DNA of 64,000 bases from Flavobacteriaceae bacterium HL-DH10 (GTDB taxonomy: Bacteria > Bacteroidota > Bacteroidia > Flavobacteriales > Flavobacteriaceae), in NCBI GenBank assembly GCA_031826515.1, contig CP134536.1:2734501-2798500 (forward strand). The letters are read 5' to 3'. Shown here in pieces: positions 17,220 to 26,125 of the stretch. The notes below the pieces were generated by a model, which searched no databases, had not been told where the DNA came from, and saw only the letters and a program-made list of their open reading frames with translations. The stretch's first letter is position 1. Each line of letters opens with the position of its first letter. The position numbers and the translations under genes were made by a program.

Positions 17220-17447
17220 ATGAACAGTATTTATAAACCATTATTATTTTTTCAAAAACATGGATATTATGTTTGTCAGCGTATTGCAAACAAATTAGGA
17301 ATTAGGGCTAAAGTAGTTAGAACCACTTTTATGTATTTAACTTTTGTTACAGTAGGTTTTGGTTTTGCCTTATATTTGTTTTTGGCTTTTTGGATGCGTA
17401 TTAAAGATTTGGTATATACTAAACGATCATCTGTTTTCGATTTATAA
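17220..17447 (+). CDS. Short PspC-domain membrane protein
   Basis: The 75-aa protein is essentially a single PspC domain: a helical N-terminus (VCQRIANKLGIRAKVVRTTF) and a transmembrane segment (TVGFGFALYLFLAFWM). PspC proteins take part in envelope stress sensing, but short single-domain forms have no assigned role. It ends 4 bases before the K+ channel gene, so the two are probably one operon. Confidence 0.82.
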   Translation: MNSIYKPLLFFQKHGYYVCQRIANKLGIRAKVVRTTFMYLTFVTVGFGFALYLFLAFWMRIKDLVYTKRSSVFDL

Positions 17448-17451
17448 TTTT

Positions 17452-18474
17452 ATGAACAACCCATTAATACGTTTTTTTAGAACTAAAATTTATACAGCCG
17501 TATTTTTATTGGTTTTTATTTTAGCAATTGGTATTGTTGGCTATAGAATAATATCTGATTATTCTTGGGTTGATTCAATTTATATGACTGTAATAACCAT
17601 TACTACTGTTGGATTTGGTGAAGTAGTTCCGCTAGATGATCAATCTAAAATTTTTACAATTTTTTTAATATTAGCAAGTGTTGTTATTGTTGGTTATGCA
17701 CTTTCTACTATTACGGAGTACATTTTAAGTAAAGATCATATTGAAGAATTAAAATATAAAAAGATGCAAAAAAAGATAGATAGTTTCAAAAATCACGTGG
17801 TTGTTTGCGGTTATGGCAGAAATGGTAAACAAACAGTAAGAAAGCTTTTGGCTCACAATCAATCGTTTGTTGTTATAGAAAAGAATAAGGAGGTGGAGGA
17901 GCGTTTGCGATTTGATGATGTACCCTATGTAATAGGTAATGCTAATGAGGATGAAATACTTATGCTTGCTGGAGTAGATAGAGCGTCTAATTTTATTTCT
18001 GCACTGCCCAATGACGCCGATAATTTATTCGTAGTACTTTCTGCGAGACAGATTAATAGGGATATAAATATTATTAGTCGTGCGTCAAACGAATCATCTT
18101 ATGATAAGCTTAAATTTGCAGGTGCCAATAATGTTATTTTGCCAGATAAAATAGGAGGCGATCACATGGCATCTTTAGTTGTTGTTCCTGGTTTAATGGA
18201 ATTTATTGATAATTTATCTATTGTTGGTAAATCTAATATTAATATAGAGGAAGTTGCTGTAGAGAAGTTATATAGCAAGCAAGCAATAAAAACTATAAAA
18301 GATTTAGATCTTCGGAAGAAAACAGGGTGTACAGTTATTGGTTATAAAGATGAAAATGGAGAATATATCGTAAATCCAGAAGCAGAATTAGAGTTGGCTG
18401 TCAATTCTAAAATTATTGTTTTAGGAAGACCAGAACAAATAGATGCTCTTAATTCTGAATATAATATAGAATAA
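17452..18474 (+). CDS. Potassium channel with RCK (TrkA-N) domain
   Basis: The 340-aa protein starts at ATG 17452; upstream in-frame codons overlap the PspC gene and are not needed. Two transmembrane helices (residues ~12-32 and ~68-90) flank a pore loop with selectivity filter TVGFGE. The cytoplasmic part is an RCK domain with the Rossmann motif GYGRNG near residue 121, followed by a TrkA-C-like domain. This is the MthK/Kch type of ligand-gated K+ channel in the inner membrane. Confidence 0.92.
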   Translation: MNNPLIRFFRTKIYTAVFLLVFILAIGIVGYRIISDYSWVDSIYMTVITITTVGFGEVVPLDDQSKIFTIFLILASVVIVGYALSTITEYILSKDHIEELKYKKMQKKIDSFKNHVVVCGYGRNGKQTVRKLLAHNQSFVVIEKNKEVEERLRFDDVPYVIGNANEDEILMLAGVDRASNFISALPNDADNLFVVLSARQINRDINIISRASNESSYDKLKFAGANNVILPDKIGGDHMASLVVVPGLMEFIDNLSIVGKSNINIEEVAVEKLYSKQAIKTIKDLDLRKKTGCTVIGYKDENGEYIVNPEAELELAVNSKIIVLGRPEQIDALNSEYNIE

Positions 18475-18582
18475 GGTTAACGTGTTTTTTAACAATAGAA
18501 GTTTTAAAAAACAGTTTTTTTTTAGCATCTTGCCGTCTTTTAATAAGAATCTTTCAATAGAATTAACTAAAAACATTCCTTT

Positions 18583-20190
18583 ATGAAGAAATATCTTCTT
18601 TCAATATTTACATTAATACTTCCATTTTTAACATTTGCACAAGAAACTTCTATAGAAGAAGATATAGAAGCCAAATTTGAACCATTTTCAAAATTTGTCA
18701 GTAGCATTGTTTTTTATCCGATTACTATTGTTGGTAAAGACGTTCCTATTGTGCTGATTGTTCTTTTATTAGGAGCTTTATTTTTTACACTATATTTTAA
18801 GTTTGCCAATATAGCCTTAATTAGAGTTGCCATTAATGCAACAAATGGAAAGTATGATAAGGTAGATCATCATAGTGTGGATATTGCTGCGGGAGATCCG
18901 ACACCTGGTGGAGATGTTTTTGAGAGTCCTCAAGCTGAGGGTGTTATAGGAGAGGTTACTCATTTTCAAGCATTAACAGCTGCGCTTTCAGCAACAGTTG
19001 GTTTAGGAAATATAGCAGGTGTTGCTGTAGCTATTGCTATTGGAGGACCTGGAGCGACGATTTGGATGATTTTAGCAGGTTTTTTAGGAATGTCGACTAA
19101 ATTAGTTGAAGCTACTCTAGGTGTTAAATATAGAGAGGTTGGTGAAGATGGTAAAATCTATGGCGGCCCTATGTATTATTTAAAAAAGGGATTAAAAGAA
19201 AAAAACCTTGGTGGCTTAGGGAAAGTTTTAGCAGGAATGTTTGCTGTTTTTGTTGTTGGGGGTTCTTTTGGAGGTGGAAATATGTTTCAAGCAAATCAAG
19301 CCGCCGCACAGTTTAATCTGTTATTTGGCATGGATGAAGGTTTTTTATTCGGAGTTTTAATGGCTTTTTTAGTAGCTGTAGTTATTATAGGTGGTATAAA
19401 AAGAATAGGACGTGTTACTGAAAAAATAGTGCCTTTTATGGGGATTATGTATGTAGGAGCTGCTTTGATAATTATATTTATGAATGTTACTGCCATTCCT
19501 GAGGCTATTGGGCAAATTTGGAATGGAGCATTTGAAAATAATTCCTTGTTAGGAGGTTTTGTAGGTGTTATGATTGTTGGGTTTCAACGTGCTGCTTTTT
19601 CTAATGAAGCAGGAGTTGGATCGGCATCTATTGCTCACGCAGCTGTAAAAACTAAGTTCCCTGCTAGTGAAGGTATTGTTGCTTCTATTGGTCCTTTTGT
19701 CGATACTGTTATTATTTGTACCATGACTGCTTTAGTGATTATTATAACTAATATTAAAAGTAATCTATTTAACTATGCAAATTTAGAGGGTAGTAATGTT
19801 ATTATGAATGGCTCAGGGGAACGTCTAGGTGGAGTTGATTTAACTTCGGTAGCATTTGATTCTGCTATTCCTAATTTTTCAATTTTATTAACAATTGCTG
19901 TTATTCTATTTGCGTTCTCAACAATGCTTTCTTGGTCATATTATGGTATTCAAGGTTGGAAATATTTATTTGGAAAAGGAAAAACAGCAGACTTAGTCTA
20001 TAAGTTTTTGTTTTTAGGTTTTGTAATTGTAGGAGCCTCTTCAAGTTTAAACTCTGTTATAGATTTTTCAGATGCCATGATTTTTGCAATGGTGTTTCCA
20101 AATGTTATAGGACTGTTATTGTTAGCTCCTAAGGTTAAGATAGAATTAAAAAGATATTTAACAGCGATAGGACATAAAAAAGATAAGTAA
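18583..20190 (+). CDS. Alanine/glycine:cation symporter (AGCS family)
   Basis: The 535-aa polytopic protein has an N-terminal signal-like helix, then about ten transmembrane segments. Family motifs include ALSATVGLGNIAGVAVAI with GGPGATIWM, the acidic substrate segment MYYLKKGL, and GFQRAAFSNEAGVGSASIAH. AGCS carriers import alanine or glycine with Na+ or H+. The N-terminal region (residues 1-65) is longer than in E. coli-type homologues, as is usual in Bacteroidota. It is transcribed after the K+ channel gene with a 108-base gap. Confidence 0.92.
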   Translation: MKKYLLSIFTLILPFLTFAQETSIEEDIEAKFEPFSKFVSSIVFYPITIVGKDVPIVLIVLLLGALFFTLYFKFANIALIRVAINATNGKYDKVDHHSVDIAAGDPTPGGDVFESPQAEGVIGEVTHFQALTAALSATVGLGNIAGVAVAIAIGGPGATIWMILAGFLGMSTKLVEATLGVKYREVGEDGKIYGGPMYYLKKGLKEKNLGGLGKVLAGMFAVFVVGGSFGGGNMFQANQAAAQFNLLFGMDEGFLFGVLMAFLVAVVIIGGIKRIGRVTEKIVPFMGIMYVGAALIIIFMNVTAIPEAIGQIWNGAFENNSLLGGFVGVMIVGFQRAAFSNEAGVGSASIAHAAVKTKFPASEGIVASIGPFVDTVIICTMTALVIIITNIKSNLFNYANLEGSNVIMNGSGERLGGVDLTSVAFDSAIPNFSILLTIAVILFAFSTMLSWSYYGIQGWKYLFGKGKTADLVYKFLFLGFVIVGASSSLNSVIDFSDAMIFAMVFPNVIGLLLLAPKVKIELKRYLTAIGHKKDK

Positions 20191-20215
20191 AATATAAACA
20201 TTAAAAATTTATAAT

Positions 20216-21085
20216 ATGAAATCCCATTTCACGTTTTCTAAAGAACAGCGAAGTGGGATTTTTTTATTAGTACTTCTTATTGTTTTATTACAATGTATTT
20301 ATTTCTTTATAGATTTTTCGTCAGAAGATGTTCAGGTAAATAAAGAAGAGTTAGCAGAGTATATTAAAGAAATTGATTCTCTTAAATTAGTCCATATTGA
20401 AACTTCCAAGATTCAGATTTATCCTTTTAATCCAAATTATATAACAGATTACAAAGGCGCTAATTTAGGAATGAGTAATACAGAAATTGATAGATTATTA
20501 GCATTTAGAAAACAAAACAGGTGGATTAATTCTGAAAAGCAATTTCAAGAAGTTACAAAAATATCGGACTCTCTTTTAAGTGTAATTTCTCCATTTTTTA
20601 AATTTCCAGATTGGGTAACAAATCCTAAACAAAAAGCTAATACAACTTATGGTTATAATAATAAGCCTAAAACTTATAATGAGAAACAAGACCTGAATAC
20701 AGCTACAGCTCAGCAATTTCAAAAAGTAAATGGTATAGGTAAAATCCTTTCCGAGCGTATTGTAAAATTTAGAAACAAATTTGCAGGTGGTTTTATATCA
20801 GATATTCAACTTCAGGATGTGTATGGGTTAACACCAGAAGTTATTGAGAAGCTCACAAATCAGTTTACAGTTAAAACGCCAAAAGCTATTGAAAAAATTA
20901 TTTTAAACTCTGCTACTATAGATAATTTGGTTACAATTCCACATATCGATTACGATTTAGCACATGGTATTATAGAGGAACGTCTATTAAGAGAAGATTA
21001 TAAATCGTTAGATGAGTTAACAAAAGTTAAAGACTTTCCTATAAATAAAATCGAGATAATTAAATTATATTTGTCACTTGATTGA
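20216..21085 (+). CDS. Helix-hairpin-helix protein, ComEA-like
   Basis: The 289-aa protein has one N-terminal transmembrane helix (GIFLLVLLIVLLQCIYFFID) and a periplasmic part with repeated helix-hairpin-helix units. The clearest is DLNTATAQQFQKVNGIGKIL near residues 160-180; the motif VNGIG contacts the DNA backbone in ComEA. A second degenerate unit precedes it and a third follows. A role in DNA uptake or binding is inferred only. It is followed by the acyl-CoA dehydrogenase 13 bases later. Confidence 0.82.
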   Translation: MKSHFTFSKEQRSGIFLLVLLIVLLQCIYFFIDFSSEDVQVNKEELAEYIKEIDSLKLVHIETSKIQIYPFNPNYITDYKGANLGMSNTEIDRLLAFRKQNRWINSEKQFQEVTKISDSLLSVISPFFKFPDWVTNPKQKANTTYGYNNKPKTYNEKQDLNTATAQQFQKVNGIGKILSERIVKFRNKFAGGFISDIQLQDVYGLTPEVIEKLTNQFTVKTPKAIEKIILNSATIDNLVTIPHIDYDLAHGIIEERLLREDYKSLDELTKVKDFPINKIEIIKLYLSLD

Positions 21086-21098
21086 AAAAGAAAATTAG

Positions 21099-22265
21099 AT
21101 GAATAGTATGTACTTCACTGAAGAGCATAATCTTTTTAGAAAAAGTCTTCAAGATTTTTTAAAAAAAGAAGTGGTTCCAAATATTGAAACTTGGGAAAAA
21201 ACAGGGAAAATTGACCGATTTATTTGGAAAAAGTTTGGCGACATGGGTTTTTTTGGAATTAATTATCCAGAGGCTTACGGAGGTTTAAATTTAGATTTAT
21301 TTTATACTATTATTTTACAGGAAGAACTTCAAAAAATAAATTCTGGAGGTTTTGCTGCTGCTATTTGGGCGCATGTGTATTTAGCAATGACGCATCTTAA
21401 TGCAGAAGGCGATGAAGATATCAAGCAAAAATATTTGGTGCCAAGTATTGCAGGAGATAAAATAGGATGTTTGTGTATAACAGAACCCTCTGGTGGAAGT
21501 GATGTGGCTGGTATGCGAACAACAGCAATTAAGGAAGGAGATTATTATGTAGTAAATGGTTCTAAAACATTTATTACTAATGGTATTTATAGTGATTATT
21601 TAGTTGTAGCTGCTAAAACAAGTCCAGAACTAGGTAATAAGGGAATGAGTATTTTTGTTGTTGATAGAGATACAGTAGGTATTTCGGCAACAAAATTAGA
21701 TAAGTTAGGTTGGAGAGCATCAGATACAGCTGAAATTGCGTTTGATAATGTAAAAATTCCCGCTAGTAATTTGTTAGGCGAAGAGAATCAAGGTTTTGCT
21801 TATATTATGCAGCATTTTTCTTTAGAGAGATTGGTTATGGGGGTTAATGCACATGCCAGAGCAGAATATGCTTTAGAGTATGCACTAAATTATATGTCTG
21901 AGCGTACAACTTTTGGTAAAGCATTAGATACATACCAAGCATTACGACATAAGTTTGTAGATTTATATGCAGACATGGAGATATGTAAAGAGTATAATTA
22001 TTCTGTTACTAATAGATTGAATAAAGGCGAATATGTAGTTAAAGAGGCTACCATATCTAAGCTAAAATCAACTAAAATGGCAGATGAGGTTATTTACGAA
22101 TGTATGCAGTTTTTAGGAGGCTATGGTTATATGGAAGAATATCCTATGGCAAGGCTATTAAGAGACAGTAGGTTAGGACCTATTGGAGGTGGGACATCTG
22201 AAATATTGCGCGAAATATTATCGAAAATGATAATAGATAAAAAAGAATATAAGCCAGCAACTTAA
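21099..22265 (+). CDS. Acyl-CoA dehydrogenase, long-chain-like
   Basis: The 388-aa flavoenzyme oxidises acyl-CoA to trans-2-enoyl-CoA. Visible are the FAD and substrate motifs CLCITEPSGGSDVAGM and KTFITNGIYSD in the first half, and ERTTFGKALDTYQALRHKFV plus QFLGGYGYMEEYPMARLLRD in the second. At the position of the medium-chain catalytic Glu (YEGT) there is GGGT, as in long-chain acyl-CoA dehydrogenases, where the base lies in an earlier helix; a Glu in the segment NAHARAEYALEYAL is the likely candidate. The ATG at 21099 or the one at 21108 could be used. Confidence 0.9.
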   Translation: MNSMYFTEEHNLFRKSLQDFLKKEVVPNIETWEKTGKIDRFIWKKFGDMGFFGINYPEAYGGLNLDLFYTIILQEELQKINSGGFAAAIWAHVYLAMTHLNAEGDEDIKQKYLVPSIAGDKIGCLCITEPSGGSDVAGMRTTAIKEGDYYVVNGSKTFITNGIYSDYLVVAAKTSPELGNKGMSIFVVDRDTVGISATKLDKLGWRASDTAEIAFDNVKIPASNLLGEENQGFAYIMQHFSLERLVMGVNAHARAEYALEYALNYMSERTTFGKALDTYQALRHKFVDLYADMEICKEYNYSVTNRLNKGEYVVKEATISKLKSTKMADEVIYECMQFLGGYGYMEEYPMARLLRDSRLGPIGGGTSEILREILSKMIIDKKEYKPAT

Positions 22266-22283
22266 ATAATTTTTAATTCAGAA

Positions 22284-22312
22284 TTTGAAATTCAAAAATA
22301 TTTATATATTTG
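22284..22312 (+). promoter_or_regulatory. Promoter of rpsU
   Basis: TTTG at 22284-22287 and TATATTTG at 22305-22312, 17 bases apart, match the Bacteroidota -33/-7 pattern. The start site should be about 22318, giving a ~30-base leader. Confidence 0.7.
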
Positions 22313-22333
22313 CAGCCTGAAAAATTTAAAAGA

Positions 22334-22340
22334 GAGGAGG
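22334..22340 (+). promoter_or_regulatory. Strong Shine-Dalgarno of rpsU
   Basis: GAGGAGG lies 10 bases before the rpsU ATG. It is exceptional here: neighbouring ribosomal genes have no such site. In Flavobacterium johnsoniae, bS21 helps hide the anti-SD, and an SD on rpsU allows autoregulation by ribosomes lacking bS21. Confidence 0.8.
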
Positions 22341-22350
22341 TTAAGGCACT

Positions 22351-22545
22351 ATGTTAATAATACCAATAAAAGAAGGAGAAAATATAGATAGAGCGCTAAA
22401 GCGTTTTAAAAGAAAGTTTGATAGAACTCAAACTAAACGTCAACTTCAAACTCGTAAGCAATTTACTAAGCCTTCTGTATTGCGTAGAGCGCAAATACAA
22501 AAAGCACAATATGTACAAGGTTTAAGAGATGCAGAAAATATTTAA
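22351..22545 (+). CDS. rpsU: 30S ribosomal protein bS21
   Basis: The 64-aa basic protein (MLIIPIKEGENIDRALKRFK, followed by RKFDRTQTKRQLQTRKQF) is a clear bS21. In Bacteroidota ribosomes bS21, with bS18 and bS6, sequesters the 3' end of 16S rRNA and so suppresses Shine-Dalgarno pairing. The gene carries its own promoter, a strong SD and a terminator, so it is a monocistronic unit. It precedes the xerC-like and hpf genes, a common flavobacterial order. Confidence 0.97.
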   Translation: MLIIPIKEGENIDRALKRFKRKFDRTQTKRQLQTRKQFTKPSVLRRAQIQKAQYVQGLRDAENI

Positions 22546-22569
22546 TCTGTTCTTTAAAAGATGATATTT

Positions 22570-22598
22570 AAATCCCGCTTTAAGCGGGATTTTTTTTG
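22570..22598 (+). terminator. Intrinsic terminator of rpsU
   Basis: AATCCCGCTT and AAGCGGGATT form a GC-rich stem with almost no loop, followed by eight T. Confidence 0.9.
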
Positions 22599-22687
22599 TT
22601 TAAAAGTTTACAGTTACTTATATATGGGTTTTAAGTTGTAGTATTAACTTTAATCTTTTAACTTTAAACTTTCAACTTAATATTTAT

Positions 22688-23578
22688 ATGTTTTTTAAAT
22701 CATTTACAGATTATTTGTTGCTTGAAAAAAACTATTCGACATTAACGGTAAATGCTTATCAAAATGATTTAGAAAATTTTTTAGAGTTTATTAAAAGTGA
22801 ATATGAAATAAGTTCTATTAATAATGTTAATTATTCTCAAATCCGAAGTTGGATAGTTTCTTTGGTTGAAAGCGGATTAACAAATAGAAGTATTAACAGA
22901 AAAATATCTGCACTCAACACCTATTATAAATTTCTTTTAAAAGTAGGAGATGTAGATGTCAATCCTCTAGCCAAACACAAAGCATTAAAAACGAATAAAA
23001 AAATTCAAGTCCCATTTTCAGAAAAAGAAATTGCAATGGTTTTAGACGATTTGCATTTCGAAAAAGATTTTGAAGGCATTCGTGATAAATTAATTATTGA
23101 ATTATTCTATTCTACAGGGATAAGAAGAATTGAGCTCGTAGAGTTGAAATTAACAAGTTTTAGTTTTGATAATAAAACGTTAAAAGTATTAGGTAAAAGA
23201 AATAAAGAACGTATTGTACCGTTATTAGAAACAGTGTTGCGAACATTGCGAAAGTATATCAAAGCAAGGAGTGAATTAGTCGATGTTTTAGATGTTGATT
23301 ATTTATTTTTAACAAAAAAAGGAGTTAAAATATATGAAACACTTGTATACAGAATAATAAATGATTATTTTAGTTTAGCATCTTCAAAAGTGAAAAAGAG
23401 TCCGCATATACTAAGGCATTCTTTTGCAACACATTTGTTAAACCAAGGTGCCGATTTAAATGCTGTTAAAGAACTTCTAGGGCATTCAAGTTTAGCAGCT
23501 ACACAAGTGTATACGCATAATAGTATATCAGAACTAAAAAAGGTTCATGTAAATACACATCCTAGAAGTAAAAAATAG
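22688..23578 (+). CDS. xerC: Tyrosine recombinase, XerC/XerD type
   Basis: The 296-aa protein has the SAM-like N-terminal DNA-binding domain (residues ~1-85) and a catalytic domain with the Arg in YSTGIRRIELVEL, the box-2 HILRHSFATHLL, the His in LLGHSSLAATQVYTH and the nucleophile Tyr in that same motif. Length and core location beside rpsU and hpf point to chromosome-dimer resolution at dif rather than a mobile integrase. Assignment to XerC rather than XerD rests on gene order only. Confidence 0.88.
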   Translation: MFFKSFTDYLLLEKNYSTLTVNAYQNDLENFLEFIKSEYEISSINNVNYSQIRSWIVSLVESGLTNRSINRKISALNTYYKFLLKVGDVDVNPLAKHKALKTNKKIQVPFSEKEIAMVLDDLHFEKDFEGIRDKLIIELFYSTGIRRIELVELKLTSFSFDNKTLKVLGKRNKERIVPLLETVLRTLRKYIKARSELVDVLDVDYLFLTKKGVKIYETLVYRIINDYFSLASSKVKKSPHILRHSFATHLLNQGADLNAVKELLGHSSLAATQVYTHNSISELKKVHVNTHPRSKK

Positions 23579-23615
23579 AAGTATAAAAATTATTGTCTAA
23601 CCAAAACAAACGAGT

Positions 23616-23918
23616 ATGAAAGTAAACACGCAATCAGTTAATTTCAATGCAGATCAAAAATTGATAGATTTTATTCAAAAACGTATGGATAAATTAGATT
23701 TGTTTTATGATAAAGTCATTAAATCAGATGTTTATTTAAAAGTAGAGAACACAAGTGATAAGGAAAATAAAATTTTTGAAGCAAGAGTTAGTGTACCTGG
23801 AGATAGTTTAGTTGTAAAAAAACAATGTAAAAGCTTTGAAGAGGGTGCAGATATGGCAGTTTCATCACTGGAAAGGCAGTTAAAAAAACGAAAAGAAAAA
23901 TTAAGAACATATTTATGA
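23616..23918 (+). CDS. hpf: Ribosome hibernation promoting factor, short form
   Basis: The 100-aa protein (MKVNTQSVNFNADQKLIDFI, with the basic C-terminus LERQLKKRKEKLR) matches the HPF/YfiA family, which binds the 30S decoding site in stationary phase and stabilises inactive ribosomes. It lacks the C-terminal dimerisation domain of long HPF. It follows the xerC-like gene by 37 bases and precedes the tRNA-tuf cluster. Confidence 0.92.
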   Translation: MKVNTQSVNFNADQKLIDFIQKRMDKLDLFYDKVIKSDVYLKVENTSDKENKIFEARVSVPGDSLVVKKQCKSFEEGADMAVSSLERQLKKRKEKLRTYL

Positions 23919-23938
23919 TAAAATTTATCAAAAAATGT

Positions 23939-23968
23939 TTTGAATAAATAAATAAATCTATACATTTG
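23939..23968 (+). promoter_or_regulatory. Promoter of the tRNA-tuf cluster
   Basis: TTTG (23939-23942) and TACATTTG (23961-23968), 18 bases apart, fit the Bacteroidota consensus. The predicted start, about 23974, is ~47 bases before the first tRNA. Confidence 0.75.
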
Positions 23969-23970
23969 CA

Positions 23971-23996
23971 GTCCGTTAGAAATAGCGGGCTTTTTT
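23971..23996 (+). terminator. GAAA-capped hairpin with T-run, just after the tRNA promoter
   Basis: An 8-bp stem (two G-U pairs) closes a GAAA tetraloop and is followed by six T. It would stop transcripts coming from hpf. Since it overlaps the predicted start site, transcripts starting there would lack the 5' arm or carry it at their very end. Confidence 0.6.
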
Positions 23997-24020
23997 ATGT
24001 ATTAAAAACATAGAAAAAAC

Positions 24021-24094
24021 GCCGATGTAGCTCAGCTGGCTAGAGCAGCTGATTTGTAATCAGCAGGTCGTGGGTTCGAGTCCCTCCATCGGCT
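24021..24094 (+). tRNA. tRNA-Thr (anticodon TGT)
   Basis: A full cloverleaf: acceptor GCCGATG/CATCGGC, D-arm AGCTCAGCTGG, anticodon loop TTTGTAA, T-arm GGGTTCGAGTCCC. The discriminator T is present; CCA is not encoded. An identical copy lies at 41687-41760. Confidence 0.97.
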
Positions 24095-24130
24095 CAAGTT
24101 CTTTAAAAGAGTGAAATAATAAGTTTAATT

Positions 24131-24212
<82 letters not shown>

Positions 24213-24239
24213 CTTTTTAAACTTTGGAATTAAATAATT

Positions 24240-24312
24240 GCGAGAGTAGCTCAGTTGGTAGAGCGTCAGCCTTCCAAGCTGAATGTCGCCGGTTCGAACC
24301 CGGTCTCTCGCT
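24240..24312 (+). tRNA. tRNA-Gly (anticodon TCC)
   Basis: Acceptor GCGAGAG/CTCTCGC, anticodon loop CTTCCAA and T-arm CGGTTCGAACCCG. Third tRNA of the cluster. Confidence 0.97.
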
Positions 24313-24323
24313 CTAATATTTAA

Positions 24324-24395
24324 GCCGGTGTAGCTCAGGGGTAGAGCGTTTCCTTGGTAAGGAAGAGGTCACGGGTTCAATTCCCGTCATTGGCT
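24324..24395 (+). tRNA. tRNA-Thr (anticodon GGT)
   Basis: Acceptor GCCGGTG/CATTGGC with two G-U pairs, anticodon loop TTGGTAA, T-arm CGGGTTCAATTCCCG. Directly upstream of tuf. Confidence 0.96.
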
Positions 24396-24467
24396 CTATT
24401 ATATTGAACATAAATATAGAATACACTAATATTATTATATAACTAAGATTAAAATTATTTTAAAAAC

Positions 24468-25655
24468 ATGGCAAAGGCAACTTTCGATCGTTCAAAACCA
24501 CACTTAAATATTGGTACAATTGGACACGTAGATCACGGTAAAACAACTTTAACTGCTGCTATTACTAAAGTATTAGCTGATGCAGGTTTATCAGAAGCAA
24601 GATCATTTGATCAAATTGATAACGCTCCTGAAGAAAAAGAAAGAGGTATAACAATTAATACATCTCACGTAGAGTACCAAACAGCTAACCGTCACTACGC
24701 TCACGTTGACTGTCCAGGTCACGCCGATTACGTAAAGAATATGGTTACTGGTGCTGCTCAAATGGATGGTGCTATTTTAGTAGTAGCTGCAACAGATGGT
24801 CCTATGCCACAAACTCGTGAGCATATCTTATTAGGTCGTCAGGTAGGTATTCCTCGTATTGTTGTATTCATGAATAAAGTGGATATGGTTGATGATGAAG
24901 AGTTACTAGAATTAGTAGATATGGAAATTAGAGATTTATTATCTTTCTATGAGTACGATGGAGATAATGGACCTGTAATTGCTGGATCTGCTTTAGGAGC
25001 ACTTAATGGTGAGCAAAAGTGGGTTGATACAGTAATGGAATTAATGGCTGCTTGTGATGAGTGGATTGAAGAGCCTTTAAGAGAGATTGATAAAGATTTC
25101 TTAATGCCTGTAGAAGATGTATTCTCTATTACTGGTCGTGGTACTGTTGCTACTGGTCGTATTGAAACTGGTATTGCTAAAACAGGTGATCCTGTAGAGA
25201 TTATTGGTATGGGTGCTGAGAAATTAACATCTACTATTACTGGTATCGAAATGTTCCGTCAAATATTAGATAGAGGTGAAGCTGGAGATAATGCAGGTAT
25301 CTTATTAAGAGGTGTTGAAAAATCTCAAATCTCTAGAGGTATGGTAATTGTTAAGCCAGGTTCTGTAACTCCTCATGCTAAATTTAAAGCTGAGGTTTAT
25401 ATCCTTAAAAAAGAAGAAGGTGGACGTCACACTCCATTCCATAATAACTACCGTCCACAGTTCTACGTTCGTACAACTGACGTAACTGGAAACATCGCGC
25501 TTCCTGATGGAGTTGAAATGGTAATGCCTGGAGATAACCTTACTATTACAGTTGAGCTTATTCAAAAAATTGCAATGAATGTAGGTTTACGTTTTGCTAT
25601 CCGTGAAGGAGGTAGAACTGTAGGTGCAGGTCAGGTAACTGAAATTTTAGACTAA
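24468..25655 (+). CDS. tuf: Elongation factor Tu
   Basis: The 395-aa GTPase carries aminoacyl-tRNA to the ribosome. G1 is GHVDHGKT at residues 19-26, the switch region has [13 protein letters not shown]3 is DCPGH and G4 is NKVD; domains 2 and 3 follow ([13 protein letters not shown], and the C-terminal [14 protein letters not shown]). Codon use is strongly biased as expected. It is the downstream member of the Thr-Tyr-Gly-Thr tRNA-tuf unit and is followed by tRNA-Trp and secE. Confidence 0.98.
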   Translation: MAKATFDRSKPHLNIGTIGHVDHGKTTLTAAITKVLADAGLSEARSFDQIDNAPEEKERGITINTSHVEYQTANRHYAHVDCPGHADYVKNMVTGAAQMDGAILVVAATDGPMPQTREHILLGRQVGIPRIVVFMNKVDMVDDEELLELVDMEIRDLLSFYEYDGDNGPVIAGSALGALNGEQKWVDTVMELMAACDEWIEEPLREIDKDFLMPVEDVFSITGRGTVATGRIETGIAKTGDPVEIIGMGAEKLTSTITGIEMFRQILDRGEAGDNAGILLRGVEKSQISRGMVIVKPGSVTPHAKFKAEVYILKKEEGGRHTPFHNNYRPQFYVRTTDVTGNIALPDGVEMVMPGDNLTITVELIQKIAMNVGLRFAIREGGRTVGAGQVTEILD

Positions 25656-25719
25656 ATTATAGTTTAATAAGTATAGAGTTAAGGTATTTCGTTTTCTCGG
25701 AATACCTTGACTTATGTTT

Positions 25720-25792
25720 ACGGGTTTAGCTCAGTTGGTAGAGCACTGGTCTCCAAAACCAGGTGTCGGGAGTTCGAGTCTCTCAACCCGTG
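25720..25792 (+). tRNA. tRNA-Trp (anticodon CCA)
   Basis: Acceptor ACGGGTT/AACCCGT, anticodon loop TCTCCAAAA region with CCA, T-arm GGAGTTCGAGTCTC. The tuf-trpT-secE-nusG order is classical. A hairpin (AAGGTATT / AATACCTT, 25681-25709) lies between tuf and this tRNA. Confidence 0.96.
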
Positions 25793-25916
25793 CTTAAGTA
25801 GTAAGTAATTTTAAAAGGTTGCTTTCAATAATAAAGATTAAAGTTTTGCTTAATTCAATAATTTGTTTCAATTGCAATTTAAAGACAAAGTTTTAATTCA
25901 TTCAAAATAATAATAA

Positions 25917-26114
25917 ATGGCTGGATTTGTAAATTACATAAAAGAATCATTTGGTGAACTTAAAAATAATGTAAGTTGGCCATCATGGGCTGAGGCACAA
26001 AGTTTAACTGTTTTAGTCGCTGTATTTTCAATTATATTTTCCTTAGCAATTTGGGGTGTTGATACAGTATTTAGCGAGGTTATATCATTTTACTTTGAAT
26101 GGATTAACGGTTAA
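25917..26114 (+). CDS. secE: Preprotein translocase subunit SecE
   Basis: The 65-aa single-span form has the amphipathic helix FVNYIKESFGELKNNVSWPS and one transmembrane helix (LTVLVAVFSIIFSLAIWGVD). It clamps SecY in the SecYEG channel. It is followed by nusG after 11 bases, the usual operon. Confidence 0.95.
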   Translation: MAGFVNYIKESFGELKNNVSWPSWAEAQSLTVLVAVFSIIFSLAIWGVDTVFSEVISFYFEWING

Positions 26115-26125
26115 AATAAAATTTT

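Noticed and set aside
22688-23578. Tyrosine recombinase as sign of a mobile element
   Set aside because: Length, motifs and position between rpsU and hpf fit the core XerC/D; no att repeats, excisionase or cargo seen.
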